7,304 nucleotides of DNA from Desulfobulbaceae bacterium (lineage in GTDB: Bacteria > Desulfobacterota > Desulfobulbia > Desulfobulbales > Desulfurivibrionaceae). The position numbers and the translations under genes were made by a program. Under the pieces are notes generated by a model, which was not told the origin of the DNA, did not search any database, and saw nothing but the letters and a program-made list of their open reading frames with translations. Location: assembly GCA_003517965.1 (NCBI GenBank), contig DOZO01000036.1, forward strand, positions 33,887 through 41,190. Reading direction: 5' to 3'. Position 1 is the stretch's first letter. Every line of letters begins with the position of its first letter. Positions 1 to 6,711 of this stretch are shown in pieces.

Positions 1-654
1 GCTTTTTTCAAGTTTCTCCTGGCAGAAAAACTCATCGACACCGATCCCTGCGCTGTGCTTGATCTTCCCAAACCTGGCCGACCGCTGCCCAGAGTGCTCA
101 CCATTCCCGAAGTGAACCGGCTCCTTGCCTCCCCGGTAAATGGCAATGTCCTGTCCCTGCGCAATCACGCCATGCTGCATCTGCTCTACGCCACCGGGAT
201 GCGGGTCTCAGAGTTGGTCAATCTCCCACTGGCCGGGGTCAATCTCATGGGCGGCTATGTCCGGGTGTTCGGCAAAGGCGCCAAGGAACGGCTCATCCCC
301 TTTGGCGAGGCGGCCCGTGAATATCTCAAGCTCTACACGCGTGATGCCCGCCCCCTGATCCTTAAAAAAAGAGTCAGCGATCTGCTCTTTGTCACCGGAC
401 ACAGCAAGGCCATGACCAGACTACGTTTCTGGCAGATCGTTCAGCAGACTGCGCGCCTGGCCGAAATTTCAAAAAAAATAAGCCCCCACATGCTTCGCCA
501 CTCCTTTGCCACCCACCTGCTGGAACATGGCGCGGATCTCCGCTCCGTGCAGATGATGCTGGGCCACTCCGACATCGCCACCACCCAGATTTACACCCAT
601 GTGGACAGCAACCGGCTCAAGAGTGCCCATCAGAAATTCCACCCCAGGGGCTGA
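1..654 (+). CDS. xerD: Tyrosine recombinase XerD, 5' end cut off by the window
   Basis: Site-specific tyrosine recombinase that, with XerC, resolves chromosome dimers at dif near the division septum. The frame is open from base 1 and reads through a GTG at 55, which is internal: the residues before it (FFKFLLAEKLIDTDPC) match the end of the N-terminal core-binding domain. All six catalytic positions are visible: Arg in ATGMRVSEL (202-204), Lys in GKGAKER (274-276), His and Arg in HMLRH (487-489 and 496-498), His in LGHSD (565-567) and the nucleophile Tyr in TQIYTHV (592-594). Their spacing (24, 71, 3, 26 and 9 residues) equals that recalled for E. coli XerD. With 217 residues visible, about 80 are missing, giving a normal length near 298. 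The TTQIYTHV ending favours XerD over XerC, but a XerC or single-recombinase (XerH-like) role cannot be excluded. First visible gene of a plus-strand operon; the next gene starts 5 bases after its stop. Confidence 0.93.
   Translation, partial: AFFKFLLAEKLIDTDPCAVLDLPKPGRPLPRVLTIPEVNRLLASPVNGNVLSLRNHAMLHLLYATGMRVSELVNLPLAGVNLMGGYVRVFGKGAKERLIPFGEAAREYLKLYTRDARPLILKKRVSDLLFVTGHSKAMTRLRFWQIVQQTARLAEISKKISPHMLRHSFATHLLEHGADLRSVQMMLGHSDIATTQIYTHVDSNRLKSAHQKFHPRG
646..650 (+). promoter_or_regulatory. Probable ribosome binding site of the nucleotidyltransferase fusion gene
   Basis: AGGGG lies inside the last codons of xerD, 9 bases before the ATG at 660. It is a partial Shine-Dalgarno match. Its position suggests that translation of the downstream gene is coupled to the end of xerD. 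Confidence 0.4.
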
Positions 655-659
655 AGAAT

Positions 660-3320
660 ATGGAAGTTATCACCACCCATGTAAACGCCGATTTTGACGG
701 GCTGGCCTCCATGGTCGCCGCGCGCAAGCTCTATCCCGAGGCAGCGTTGGCCTTTTCCGGCTCTCAGGAAAAAAACCTGCGGGATTTTCTCGCCCAGTCA
801 GTACAATACCACTACACCTTTCAGCGCCTTAAAAACATCCCCCAGGAACAGATCCGGCGGCTCATCGTGGTAGACACCCGCCAGGCCTCCCGCATTGGCG
901 ACTTCGCCCAATGCCTGAATAATCCTGACCTTGAGATCCACCTGTACGACCACCATCCCGATACCCCTGATGATCTGCACGGGGCGGTAGAGCATGTCCG
1001 GTCAGTGGGATCAACCACCACCATTTTTGTCCGGCTGCTCCAGGAAAAAAGCCTCACACTTACACCTGAGGAAGCCACCCTCATGGCCATGGCTATCTAT
1101 GAGGACACCGGTTCCTTTACCTTTGACACCACCACTCCTGAAGACCTGGAGGCCGCCGCCTGGCTGCTTGCCCAGGGTGCCAATCTCAACGCCATCAGCC
1201 AGTTCATCGCCCAGGAACTCACCAGCCAGGAAGTCACCCTGCTCCATACCCTGATCAAATCAGCCACCACCTACACTATCCACGGACTGGATCTGGTGGT
1301 GGCCAAGATAGAACTACCTGAATATATGGATGAATTATCTCATCTCGTGCGACGATTCATGGTGATGGAAAATCTGGATACTCTCTTCGCCCTGGCCCAG
1401 ATGAGGGGGCGCACCCATCTCATTGCCCGCAGCCGAATCCCGGAGGTGAACGTCGGGATCATTGCCCGTGATTTCGGAGGCGGGGGCCATGCCTCAGCCG
1501 CCTCGGCCACCATCAAGGATCTAACCCTGATCGAGGCGGAAGAAAAGCTGATCCAACTTTTACACAGACATGTCCGTCCCCAGCGCCTGGCCCAGGAACT
1601 CATGTCCTCACCAGTAATCTCCGGCCCGTCCACCCTTACAATCAACGAGGCGGACGAGCTACTCAACCGCTACAACATCACGGTGCTACTGATCGTCAAT
1701 GTCCAGCACGAAGCAATCGGTCTGATCTCCCGTCTGGTGGTCGGCAAATCCATCCACCTCGGCCTTGGGGACTCGCCAGTTAGCGACTACATGACCACCG
1801 ATTTCGCTACCCTGCCTCCTACCGCCACTCTGGCCGATATCCAGGAACTCATCATCGAACACCGCCAGCGCTTTATCCCGGTGGTGGAAGAAAGCGTGGT
1901 CAAAGGGGTCATTACCCGCACCGACCTTCTTCACCTGCTGGTCAACGATCCAGCCCACATTCCACGCCGCCTGCTGGCCGATACCGACCAACCTTCCACC
2001 GCCCGTAACCGAAACCTGGGCAGTTTAATGGTAGAAGTCTTGAGCCGCGAAATCATTCTTCTCCTGCAAACCATCGGCGAGGTGGCGCAGGAGACCGGCG
2101 TCCACGCCTATGCCGTGGGCGGCTTTGTCCGCGACCTGCTGCTGCACCTCAAAAACCTGGATCTCGATGTAGTTATCGAAGGCGACGGCCTGGCCTATGC
2201 TAAAAGGCTAAGTAAAAAACTGGGCGGCAAGGTACGCACCCATGAGAAATTCGGCACCGCCGTGATCAAACTGCCCGATGGCCTCAAGATAGATATTGCC
2301 ACCGCCCGTCTGGAATACTACGAATATCCGGCCGCCATGCCCACCGTAGAACTAAGTTCGATCAAACTTGATCTCTATCGCCGCGATTTCACCATCAATG
2401 CCATGGCTATCCACCTCAATCCAGACACCTTCGGCACCCTGGTGGATTTCTTTAACTGCCAGAACGACCTGAAGGATCGACAAATTCGCATTCTGCACAA
2501 TTTAAGCTTTGTGGAAGACCCGACCAGAATATTCCGGGCCATCCGCTTTGAGCAACGCATGGACTTCAAGATCGGCAAGCACACGGAAAAACTCATTAAA
2601 AATGCGGTAAAGATGGAGCTTTTTGATCGCTTCTTCGGCCAACGTTTTTTCAACGAACTCGCCTTCATCCTCTCAGAGGATAATCCCCTTCCGGCCATAA
2701 ACCGCATGGCAGACCTCGGCCTGCTCAGATTTCTCCACCCCACTCTCCGCATCGACCCTAAGCTTAGCAAGGTTCTGGAAGAAACCAGGCAAGCTCTTAC
2801 CTGGCATCGTCTCCTCTACCTTGAGCAGCCATGCCGGCAATGGCTAGTTTATCTGCTGGCTCTCATGACCAGCCTTTCCGCCCGGGAAGTAATGTCGTTT
2901 TGTGAACGCTTAGAGGTACCGCTCCGTCACCGGCAATTTCTTATTCGAGAAAAGGTCGCCGTTACCAGGATTGCCGGAATCATGAAACGGTCTCTGCCGG
3001 AAAACCCCAGCGGGCTGTATCATCTACTCAAGGAGCTTTCTCCAGAAGGGCTCCTGCATCTCATGGGGCTTACGAAGAAGAGTGCCAGCAAAAAAGCCAT
3101 TTCCCTGTATGTTACAGACTGGAGTCAGCTAAAGCCGGAGACCGATGGCTTTGACCTGGCAAAAATGGGCTACCTTCCGGGGCCGCTCTATGGTATCATC
3201 CTGCATCGCCTGCTTGATGCACGACTGGATGGTCTGACACATGACCGGGCCACGGAACTCGCCTTCCTCAAGAAACACTATCCTCTTCCGGATCAATACG
3301 CCGCCCATGGACATCCCTAA
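660..3320 (+). CDS. DHH/DHHA1 phosphoesterase - CBS pair - tRNA nucleotidyltransferase/poly(A) polymerase fusion
   Basis: 886-residue multidomain cytoplasmic enzyme. Residues 1-285 are a DHH/DHHA1 phosphoesterase: HVNADFDG (7-14), Asp72 in VVDT, the DHH triad (97-99), Asp149 in YEDTG, and GGGGH (273-277) in DHHA1, so all metal and substrate motifs look intact. Residues about 310-430 hold two CBS repeats (from MSSPV and MTTDF), a fold that commonly senses adenylates. Residues about 460-886 are a class II nucleotidyltransferase: VGGFVRD (486-492), the catalytic DLD pair Asp501/Asp503, RRDFTINAMA (574-583), EDPTR (619-623), then a helical tRNA-binding tail without an obvious HD domain. The family matures tRNA 3' ends. 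In Aquifex and Geobacter the work is split between CC-adding and A-adding enzymes, and Aquifex's A-adding enzyme is recalled as a similarly long protein, so A-addition is the best guess; full CCA-addition or polyadenylation is possible. The start is the first ATG, and HVNAD follows at once as expected. It overlaps the next gene by 14 bases. Confidence 0.92.
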   Translation: MEVITTHVNADFDGLASMVAARKLYPEAALAFSGSQEKNLRDFLAQSVQYHYTFQRLKNIPQEQIRRLIVVDTRQASRIGDFAQCLNNPDLEIHLYDHHPDTPDDLHGAVEHVRSVGSTTTIFVRLLQEKSLTLTPEEATLMAMAIYEDTGSFTFDTTTPEDLEAAAWLLAQGANLNAISQFIAQELTSQEVTLLHTLIKSATTYTIHGLDLVVAKIELPEYMDELSHLVRRFMVMENLDTLFALAQMRGRTHLIARSRIPEVNVGIIARDFGGGGHASAASATIKDLTLIEAEEKLIQLLHRHVRPQRLAQELMSSPVISGPSTLTINEADELLNRYNITVLLIVNVQHEAIGLISRLVVGKSIHLGLGDSPVSDYMTTDFATLPPTATLADIQELIIEHRQRFIPVVEESVVKGVITRTDLLHLLVNDPAHIPRRLLADTDQPSTARNRNLGSLMVEVLSREIILLLQTIGEVAQETGVHAYAVGGFVRDLLLHLKNLDLDVVIEGDGLAYAKRLSKKLGGKVRTHEKFGTAVIKLPDGLKIDIATARLEYYEYPAAMPTVELSSIKLDLYRRDFTINAMAIHLNPDTFGTLVDFFNCQNDLKDRQIRILHNLSFVEDPTRIFRAIRFEQRMDFKIGKHTEKLIKNAVKMELFDRFFGQRFFNELAFILSEDNPLPAINRMADLGLLRFLHPTLRIDPKLSKVLEETRQALTWHRLLYLEQPCRQWLVYLLALMTSLSAREVMSFCERLEVPLRHRQFLIREKVAVTRIAGIMKRSLPENPSGLYHLLKELSPEGLLHLMGLTKKSASKKAISLYVTDWSQLKPETDGFDLAKMGYLPGPLYGIILHRLLDARLDGLTHDRATELAFLKKHYPLPDQYAAHGHP

Positions 3321-3930
3321 GCTCATTCAGGAAATTGCCATCCTTGCCCCCCCGTTTCTGCTGGCCCTCACAGTCCACGAATTTGCCCATGCCTTCGTTG
3401 CCTTTACGCTTGGCGACCCGACCGCGCAACGCCTGGGCAGACTCAGCCTGAATCCGCTGAGGCATCTCGACCCCCTTGGAGTACTGGCCTTCCTGATCAT
3501 GAAGATCGGCTGGGCCAAGCCGGTGCCAGTGGATGCCCGTTATTTTAAAAATCCCCGGCAGGGCATGATCTGGGTCTCGCTGGCCGGAGTCTCCGCCAAT
3601 CTGGCGCTGGCGGTGGCCTGCGGCCTTGCAGCCCGACTGTTGCTGCCCATCGGCAACTTGCTGCCCATGACGATCTTCTGGCCGCTCATCCAGATGATCG
3701 CCGCCAGCGTCTGGATAAACGTGATGCTGGCCATCTTCAATCTGATCCCCATCCCACCCTTGGACGGCAGTCAGGTGCTCAGCAACCTTCTCCCCCCTGA
3801 GTTGGCCAGAATTTATAACAAGCTGGAGCCACTCGGCTTTTTCATTCTGCTGACCTTGTTTTATACCGGGGTCATCCCAAAGGTCATGCGGCCACTAATC
3901 TCCTTTGCCCAAGGTCTGATCCTGGGCTGA
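3307..3930 (+). CDS. Site-2-protease family (M50) intramembrane zinc metalloprotease
   Basis: 207-residue polytopic membrane protein of the compact M50 group without PDZ or CBS domains. HEFAH (24-28) sits in the first membrane segment and supplies two zinc-binding His and the catalytic Glu. GWAKPVPV (68-75) and SLAGVSANL (91-99) are family signatures. NLIPIPPLDG (145-154) supplies the third zinc ligand, Asp153. Hydrophobic stretches near 12-32, 52-67, 90-112, 122-148 and 176-195 fit the family core. Family members cut membrane-embedded segments, as in regulated proteolysis of anti-sigma factors, but substrates of this short type are mostly unknown. I chose the ATG at 3307 because MDIPKLIQEI leads straight into the first helix. 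An in-frame ATG at 3241 would add 22 polar residues and overlap the previous gene by 80 bases. No clear ribosome binding site precedes 3307, and the 14-base overlap suggests coupling to the upstream gene. Confidence 0.9.
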   Translation: MDIPKLIQEIAILAPPFLLALTVHEFAHAFVAFTLGDPTAQRLGRLSLNPLRHLDPLGVLAFLIMKIGWAKPVPVDARYFKNPRQGMIWVSLAGVSANLALAVACGLAARLLLPIGNLLPMTIFWPLIQMIAASVWINVMLAIFNLIPIPPLDGSQVLSNLLPPELARIYNKLEPLGFFILLTLFYTGVIPKVMRPLISFAQGLILG

Positions 3931-3944
3931 AGCAAAGACATCAA

Positions 3945-4697
3945 ATGAGCCCTGACAATCCGAATATCAGCGAAGTCCTTGTCTATGAAATAAAAAAAGA
4001 AATAGCAGACCGCTATTTCGGCTTCAGAAAACTCATCGAGGATGACAAGCTTGATTTTGCCGAAAAAACAAAGCAATACTCCTTCATCCTGGAAAAACGA
4101 ATCAGTTTTGACCTGATTCGTATCTACATTGCCCTCAAGGACGAAGAACTGATTCAACGTTTTTTGGCACTAACCGGCCTGCCGCCAGATCTTTTTTACG
4201 ACCCCTACCTGACCCTGTCCAACACCATCCGGCAAAGGGTATTTTCCGGAACGCACATCCACGGACTATTCCATGCCGGCCGCTTTAAAAATCTGGTATT
4301 CGACTGCTACAAGCGCCTTGAAACGCATACGCTCGAATACCGGACAAGGTTTGACGAACTAAAAAAATATCAGAACGAAATCAACCAGGAAATTGAGACC
4401 TTCTACCGAAAAAACGATCTGGGCTCAATCATGGGTTTTCTTAAAACATTGGGTGACGCCAACAGGATCGGGCACATGGAAGGCGGCATGGAGGTGGGGA
4501 TGGCCCAAAGTCTGGAGGCCAAGATGCGTATCGAGCCGCAACTGCCGCCGGAACACTACCTGCCTGTTATTCAACCCTTACCCAGCCTGGCAAGTATTCG
4601 TCCAGCACTCAAAGAGCTCATTCACACGGCATACAAGAAGCACGGCACGGAACTGCTTGGCCTTTTAGCTCGGGCAGACAGGAAAGCAATCCGATAA
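3945..4697 (+). CDS. Unrecognised 250-residue soluble protein, last gene of the operon
   Basis: I do not recognise this family and assign no function. The protein is charged, largely helical and has a single Cys (121), with no signal peptide, no membrane segment and no evident metal-binding or nucleotide-binding motif. Residues 1-75 alternate charged and hydrophobic positions like amphipathic helices. About 120-157 (from CYKRLETHTLEYR) is rich in Glu, Lys, Arg and Gln and could form a coiled coil. A Gly/Met-rich stretch follows (GHMEGGMEVGMAQ, 176-188), then a Pro-rich linker (about 198-216) and a final helix. It begins 14 bases after the protease stop on the same strand, so it is probably co-transcribed; no strong ribosome binding site is visible. 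Its first third is richer in A than the upstream genes. The coding frame is supported by length, lack of interruption and operon position. It could be a lineage-specific scaffold or regulatory protein. Confidence 0.8.
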   Translation: MSPDNPNISEVLVYEIKKEIADRYFGFRKLIEDDKLDFAEKTKQYSFILEKRISFDLIRIYIALKDEELIQRFLALTGLPPDLFYDPYLTLSNTIRQRVFSGTHIHGLFHAGRFKNLVFDCYKRLETHTLEYRTRFDELKKYQNEINQEIETFYRKNDLGSIMGFLKTLGDANRIGHMEGGMEVGMAQSLEAKMRIEPQLPPEHYLPVIQPLPSLASIRPALKELIHTAYKKHGTELLGLLARADRKAIR

Positions 4698-4751
4698 GTT
4701 GGCACAAAATCAGTGTTGTCCGGTTAAGAAATTGCAAAGCTGGTTTTACCT
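4698..4751 (+). other. Convergent intergenic junction without a clear terminator
   Basis: These 54 bases separate the stops of the converging operons. The best fold I could find on the plus strand is GGCAC/GTGTT near 4701-4717, with two G-T pairs and no following T-run, which is too weak to call a terminator. No stem followed by T-run is visible on the minus strand either. Termination may be Rho-dependent, or may rely on the repeat-like sequence just inside the dehydratase gene. Confidence 0.5.
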
Positions 4752-4772
4752 TCACCCCAACCCTCGCTCTCT
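4749..4772 (-). repeat. Possible dispersed GC-rich repeat fragment at the 3' end of the dehydratase gene
   Basis: Read on the minus strand, this stretch ends in GAGGGTTGGGGTGAAGG. It closely resembles a dispersed element recalled from many proteobacterial genomes, with a core like GAGAGGGTTGGGGTGAGGG, often in palindromic pairs. It encodes the last residues (PRERGLG) and the TGA of the dehydratase. Only one half is visible, with no strong stem, so it may be a degenerate single unit. The call rests on memory of the repeat and was not checked against copies elsewhere in this genome. Confidence 0.35.
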
Positions 4773-6665
4773 GGGCAGGACGGATACGCTGGCATAGGCT
4801 TTGTATTCAGGAATAATCTTGCCAAGCTCGGCCTTGATCCCCTCGGCATCATGAGTTGAGGCCAGATATTTAAGAGTTCCCAGAGCTCCATGCAAGTCTT
4901 CCAGACAAACACCATTCCCACGCAACACCATGATCTTCTCATGACCGGTAACCACAATCCCCTCACCCTCGGTGATCAATTCCTCATACATCTTTTCGCC
5001 GGGCCGAAGTCCGATGTATTTAATCTCGATCTCCGTATCCGGTTCTTTGCCACAAAGCCTGATCAAATCACGAGCCATCTGGCCAATCCGCACCGGAGTT
5101 CCCATCTCCAGAATAAAAATCTCTCCGCCCTCGCCCATGGTCGCTGCCTGGAGAATAAGCTGGCTCGCCTCTTCGATAGCCATAAAGTAACGGGTCATAT
5201 CCGGATGGGTAACGGTTACCGGACCGCCCATCTCAATCTGCCGCCTTAACAGAGGGATAACCGAACCCGAAGAACCAAGGACATTGCCAAAACGCACCGC
5301 CATAAACTTGGTTCCTGCCCCGGAATCCCGAATCTGCTTACAAAAACCCTGCATGATAATTTCAGTCATCCGCTTGGTAGCGCCCATGACATTGGTGGGT
5401 CGCACCGCCTTGTCGGTAGAAATCAGAATGAACCGCTCAACCCCATACCGCGCCGAAACCTCCATCACCCTCTTAGAAGCAAAGATATTATTGTACACCC
5501 CCTCCCAGGGATTACCCTCGACCATGGGCACATGCTTGTAGGCTGCGGCATGAAACACCACCGTTGGCCGATAGTGCGCAAACAACGCCTCCAACAAAGC
5601 CTTGTCCTGAACCTTGCCGAGCACGGCCACATAGTTGCTGAAGCCATATTCGTGACATAGCTCCATCTCGATCCGGTACAGATTCTCTTCGCTGGCATCC
5701 ATCAGGATGAGAGAAGAGGGCTTAAAACGAATAATCTGGCGGCAGAGCTCCGAACCGATTGACCCCCCTGCCCCGGTAACCAGAACCATTTTCCCTGCCA
5801 GGATCTCGCCGATCTGTGCCAGTTCAAGGCGCACCGATGGCCGGCCCAAAAGATCTTTGTAAGAAACATCACGGATGGTTTTGATGGAAACCTTATCGCT
5901 GATCAGCTCCCCCAATCCAGGCAGGGTCTTGAAGGGAATTTCACAAGTCCGGCACAACTCGACAATCCTCTGCATCTGGTCACGGCTGGCCGAGGGAATG
6001 GCAATAAGTACCTCCTGGGCCTTGGTTTTAAAAACATACTCTGAAAGATCGGCAATAGGGCCAAGCACCGGAATACCGTGAATCTGCTGACCAATTTTGG
6101 CGGCACGATCATCAAGAAATCCCGCCACCATATAAGGCAGCACCTTGTTATCGTTTATTTCCCGCATCACCTTTTCCGCCGCGTCTCCGGCCCCGATAAT
6201 GAGCAACCGCTTACGGTACTGTCGCACGCCTGACTCCTTCTGCAAAAAAGGCAACCCAAAGGCATGCTGATAAGAGAGTCTGAGACTAATGCGAAAACCA
6301 GCAATAAACAGAAAGGTCAGCAGAGCATCGAGCACGAAAACCGCCCGAGAAAATCCCTCAAAGCGGTTCACCAACAAAATGCCGCCCATAGTGATGCAAC
6401 CTGCAATCGCACAAGCCTTGAGGATATTCAGCAGATCCGCCAAAGAGGTGTAACGCCACATCCCGCGATACAAGCCACAAAGATGAAACAGCGCCAACTT
6501 GGCGGGGATGAGAAAGCTAAGAACAGCGAAGAAGTTGGCCCACTGTTCCTGAGGCATCGCGCCCTCAAAACGGATGACGTAAGCCAACAGATGCGCCGCG
6601 ATCAGCAGCAACAGATCAAAGCCAAGTACCACCCAAAAATTCAATTTACGAATCTGGTGTTTCAT
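4752..6665 (-). CDS. Membrane-anchored nucleotide-sugar 4,6-dehydratase (PglF/WbpM/CapD family)
   Basis: 637-residue inner-membrane enzyme. It probably converts UDP-GlcNAc to the 4-keto-6-deoxy sugar, the entry step to bacillosamine, QuiNAc or FucNAc. Four N-terminal membrane segments (about 10-30, 46-64, 80-100, 108-126) precede a Rossmann-like CoA-binding-type domain (LIIGAGDAA, 155-163; about 150-270). The catalytic short-chain dehydrogenase domain (about 290-570) has the NAD motif TGAGGSIGSE (297-306), AAAYKHVPMVE (373-383), STDKAVRP (416-423), Met427 and Lys431 in NVMGATK, and GLRPGEKMYEEL (552-563). Met where ordinary SDR enzymes carry the catalytic Tyr marks the long PglF/WbpM type, in which Thr-Asp-Lys (417-419) take part in catalysis. 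Length is normal for the long form. The start is supported by an AGGAA 5 bases upstream. It lies 46 bases downstream of the phosphoglycosyl transferase gene on the same strand. The last dozen residues look non-conserved. Confidence is high for the family and moderate for the exact substrate. Confidence 0.94.
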   Translation of the reverse strand: MKHQIRKLNFWVVLGFDLLLLIAAHLLAYVIRFEGAMPQEQWANFFAVLSFLIPAKLALFHLCGLYRGMWRYTSLADLLNILKACAIAGCITMGGILLVNRFEGFSRAVFVLDALLTFLFIAGFRISLRLSYQHAFGLPFLQKESGVRQYRKRLLIIGAGDAAEKVMREINDNKVLPYMVAGFLDDRAAKIGQQIHGIPVLGPIADLSEYVFKTKAQEVLIAIPSASRDQMQRIVELCRTCEIPFKTLPGLGELISDKVSIKTIRDVSYKDLLGRPSVRLELAQIGEILAGKMVLVTGAGGSIGSELCRQIIRFKPSSLILMDASEENLYRIEMELCHEYGFSNYVAVLGKVQDKALLEALFAHYRPTVVFHAAAYKHVPMVEGNPWEGVYNNIFASKRVMEVSARYGVERFILISTDKAVRPTNVMGATKRMTEIIMQGFCKQIRDSGAGTKFMAVRFGNVLGSSGSVIPLLRRQIEMGGPVTVTHPDMTRYFMAIEEASQLILQAATMGEGGEIFILEMGTPVRIGQMARDLIRLCGKEPDTEIEIKYIGLRPGEKMYEELITEGEGIVVTGHEKIMVLRGNGVCLEDLHGALGTLKYLASTHDAEGIKAELGKIIPEYKAYASVSVLPRERGLG

Positions 6666-6711
6666 GCGATTTCCTGTGTTGTTTAAAACAAAACATATTT
6701 ATCCTTGCCCC
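6666..6711 (-). other. Short AT-rich gap between the two glycan genes, with a 13-base palindrome
   Basis: These 46 bases hold the ribosome binding site of the dehydratase and an inverted repeat at 6679-6691 (TTGTTTAAAACAA, arms of 6 around one central base). The centre leaves no loop, so it is not a terminator; it might be a protein-binding site or chance in AT-rich DNA. The short distance and shared direction indicate one transcript. Confidence 0.45.
6671..6675 (-). promoter_or_regulatory. Ribosome binding site of the dehydratase gene
   Basis: On the minus strand AGGAA stands 5 bases before the ATG whose complement lies at 6663-6665. It supports that start and shows the gene can be translated independently of its upstream neighbour. 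Confidence 0.7.

Noticed and set aside
471..478. Run of eight A bases inside xerD as a possible slippage or frameshift site
   Set aside because: The reading frame and all catalytic residues continue normally on both sides, so there is no sign that slippage is used or that the gene is broken.
2375..2770. 131-codon minus-strand open frame opposite the nucleotidyltransferase domain
   Set aside because: Fully antisense to conserved catalytic motifs, with Ser/Arg/Met-rich composition typical of a shadow frame and no similarity I recognise.
3241..3306. N-terminal extension of the M50 protease from an upstream in-frame ATG
   Set aside because: The added residues are polar, unlike the family, and would lengthen the overlap with the previous gene to 80 bases; the start at 3307 leads directly into the first helix.
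4698..4751. Rho-independent terminator in the convergent gap
   Set aside because: No stem of adequate length and GC content followed by a T-run was found on either strand; the best stem has only five pairs, two of them G-T.
4724..4966. Minus-strand 80-codon frame crossing the convergent junction
   Set aside because: It overlaps the dehydratase in another frame on the same strand, and its Trp/Met/Arg-rich product looks non-coding.
4890..5249. 119-codon plus-strand open frame opposite the 3' part of the dehydratase gene
   Set aside because: Antisense to the conserved GLRPGEK region, with no domain or ribosome binding site; a shadow frame.
6264..6686. 140-codon plus-strand open frame opposite the start of the dehydratase gene
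   Set aside because: It is antisense to a well-supported conserved gene, rich in Gln, Lys and Arg with no recognisable domain, and is the expected by-product of the codon use on the other strand.
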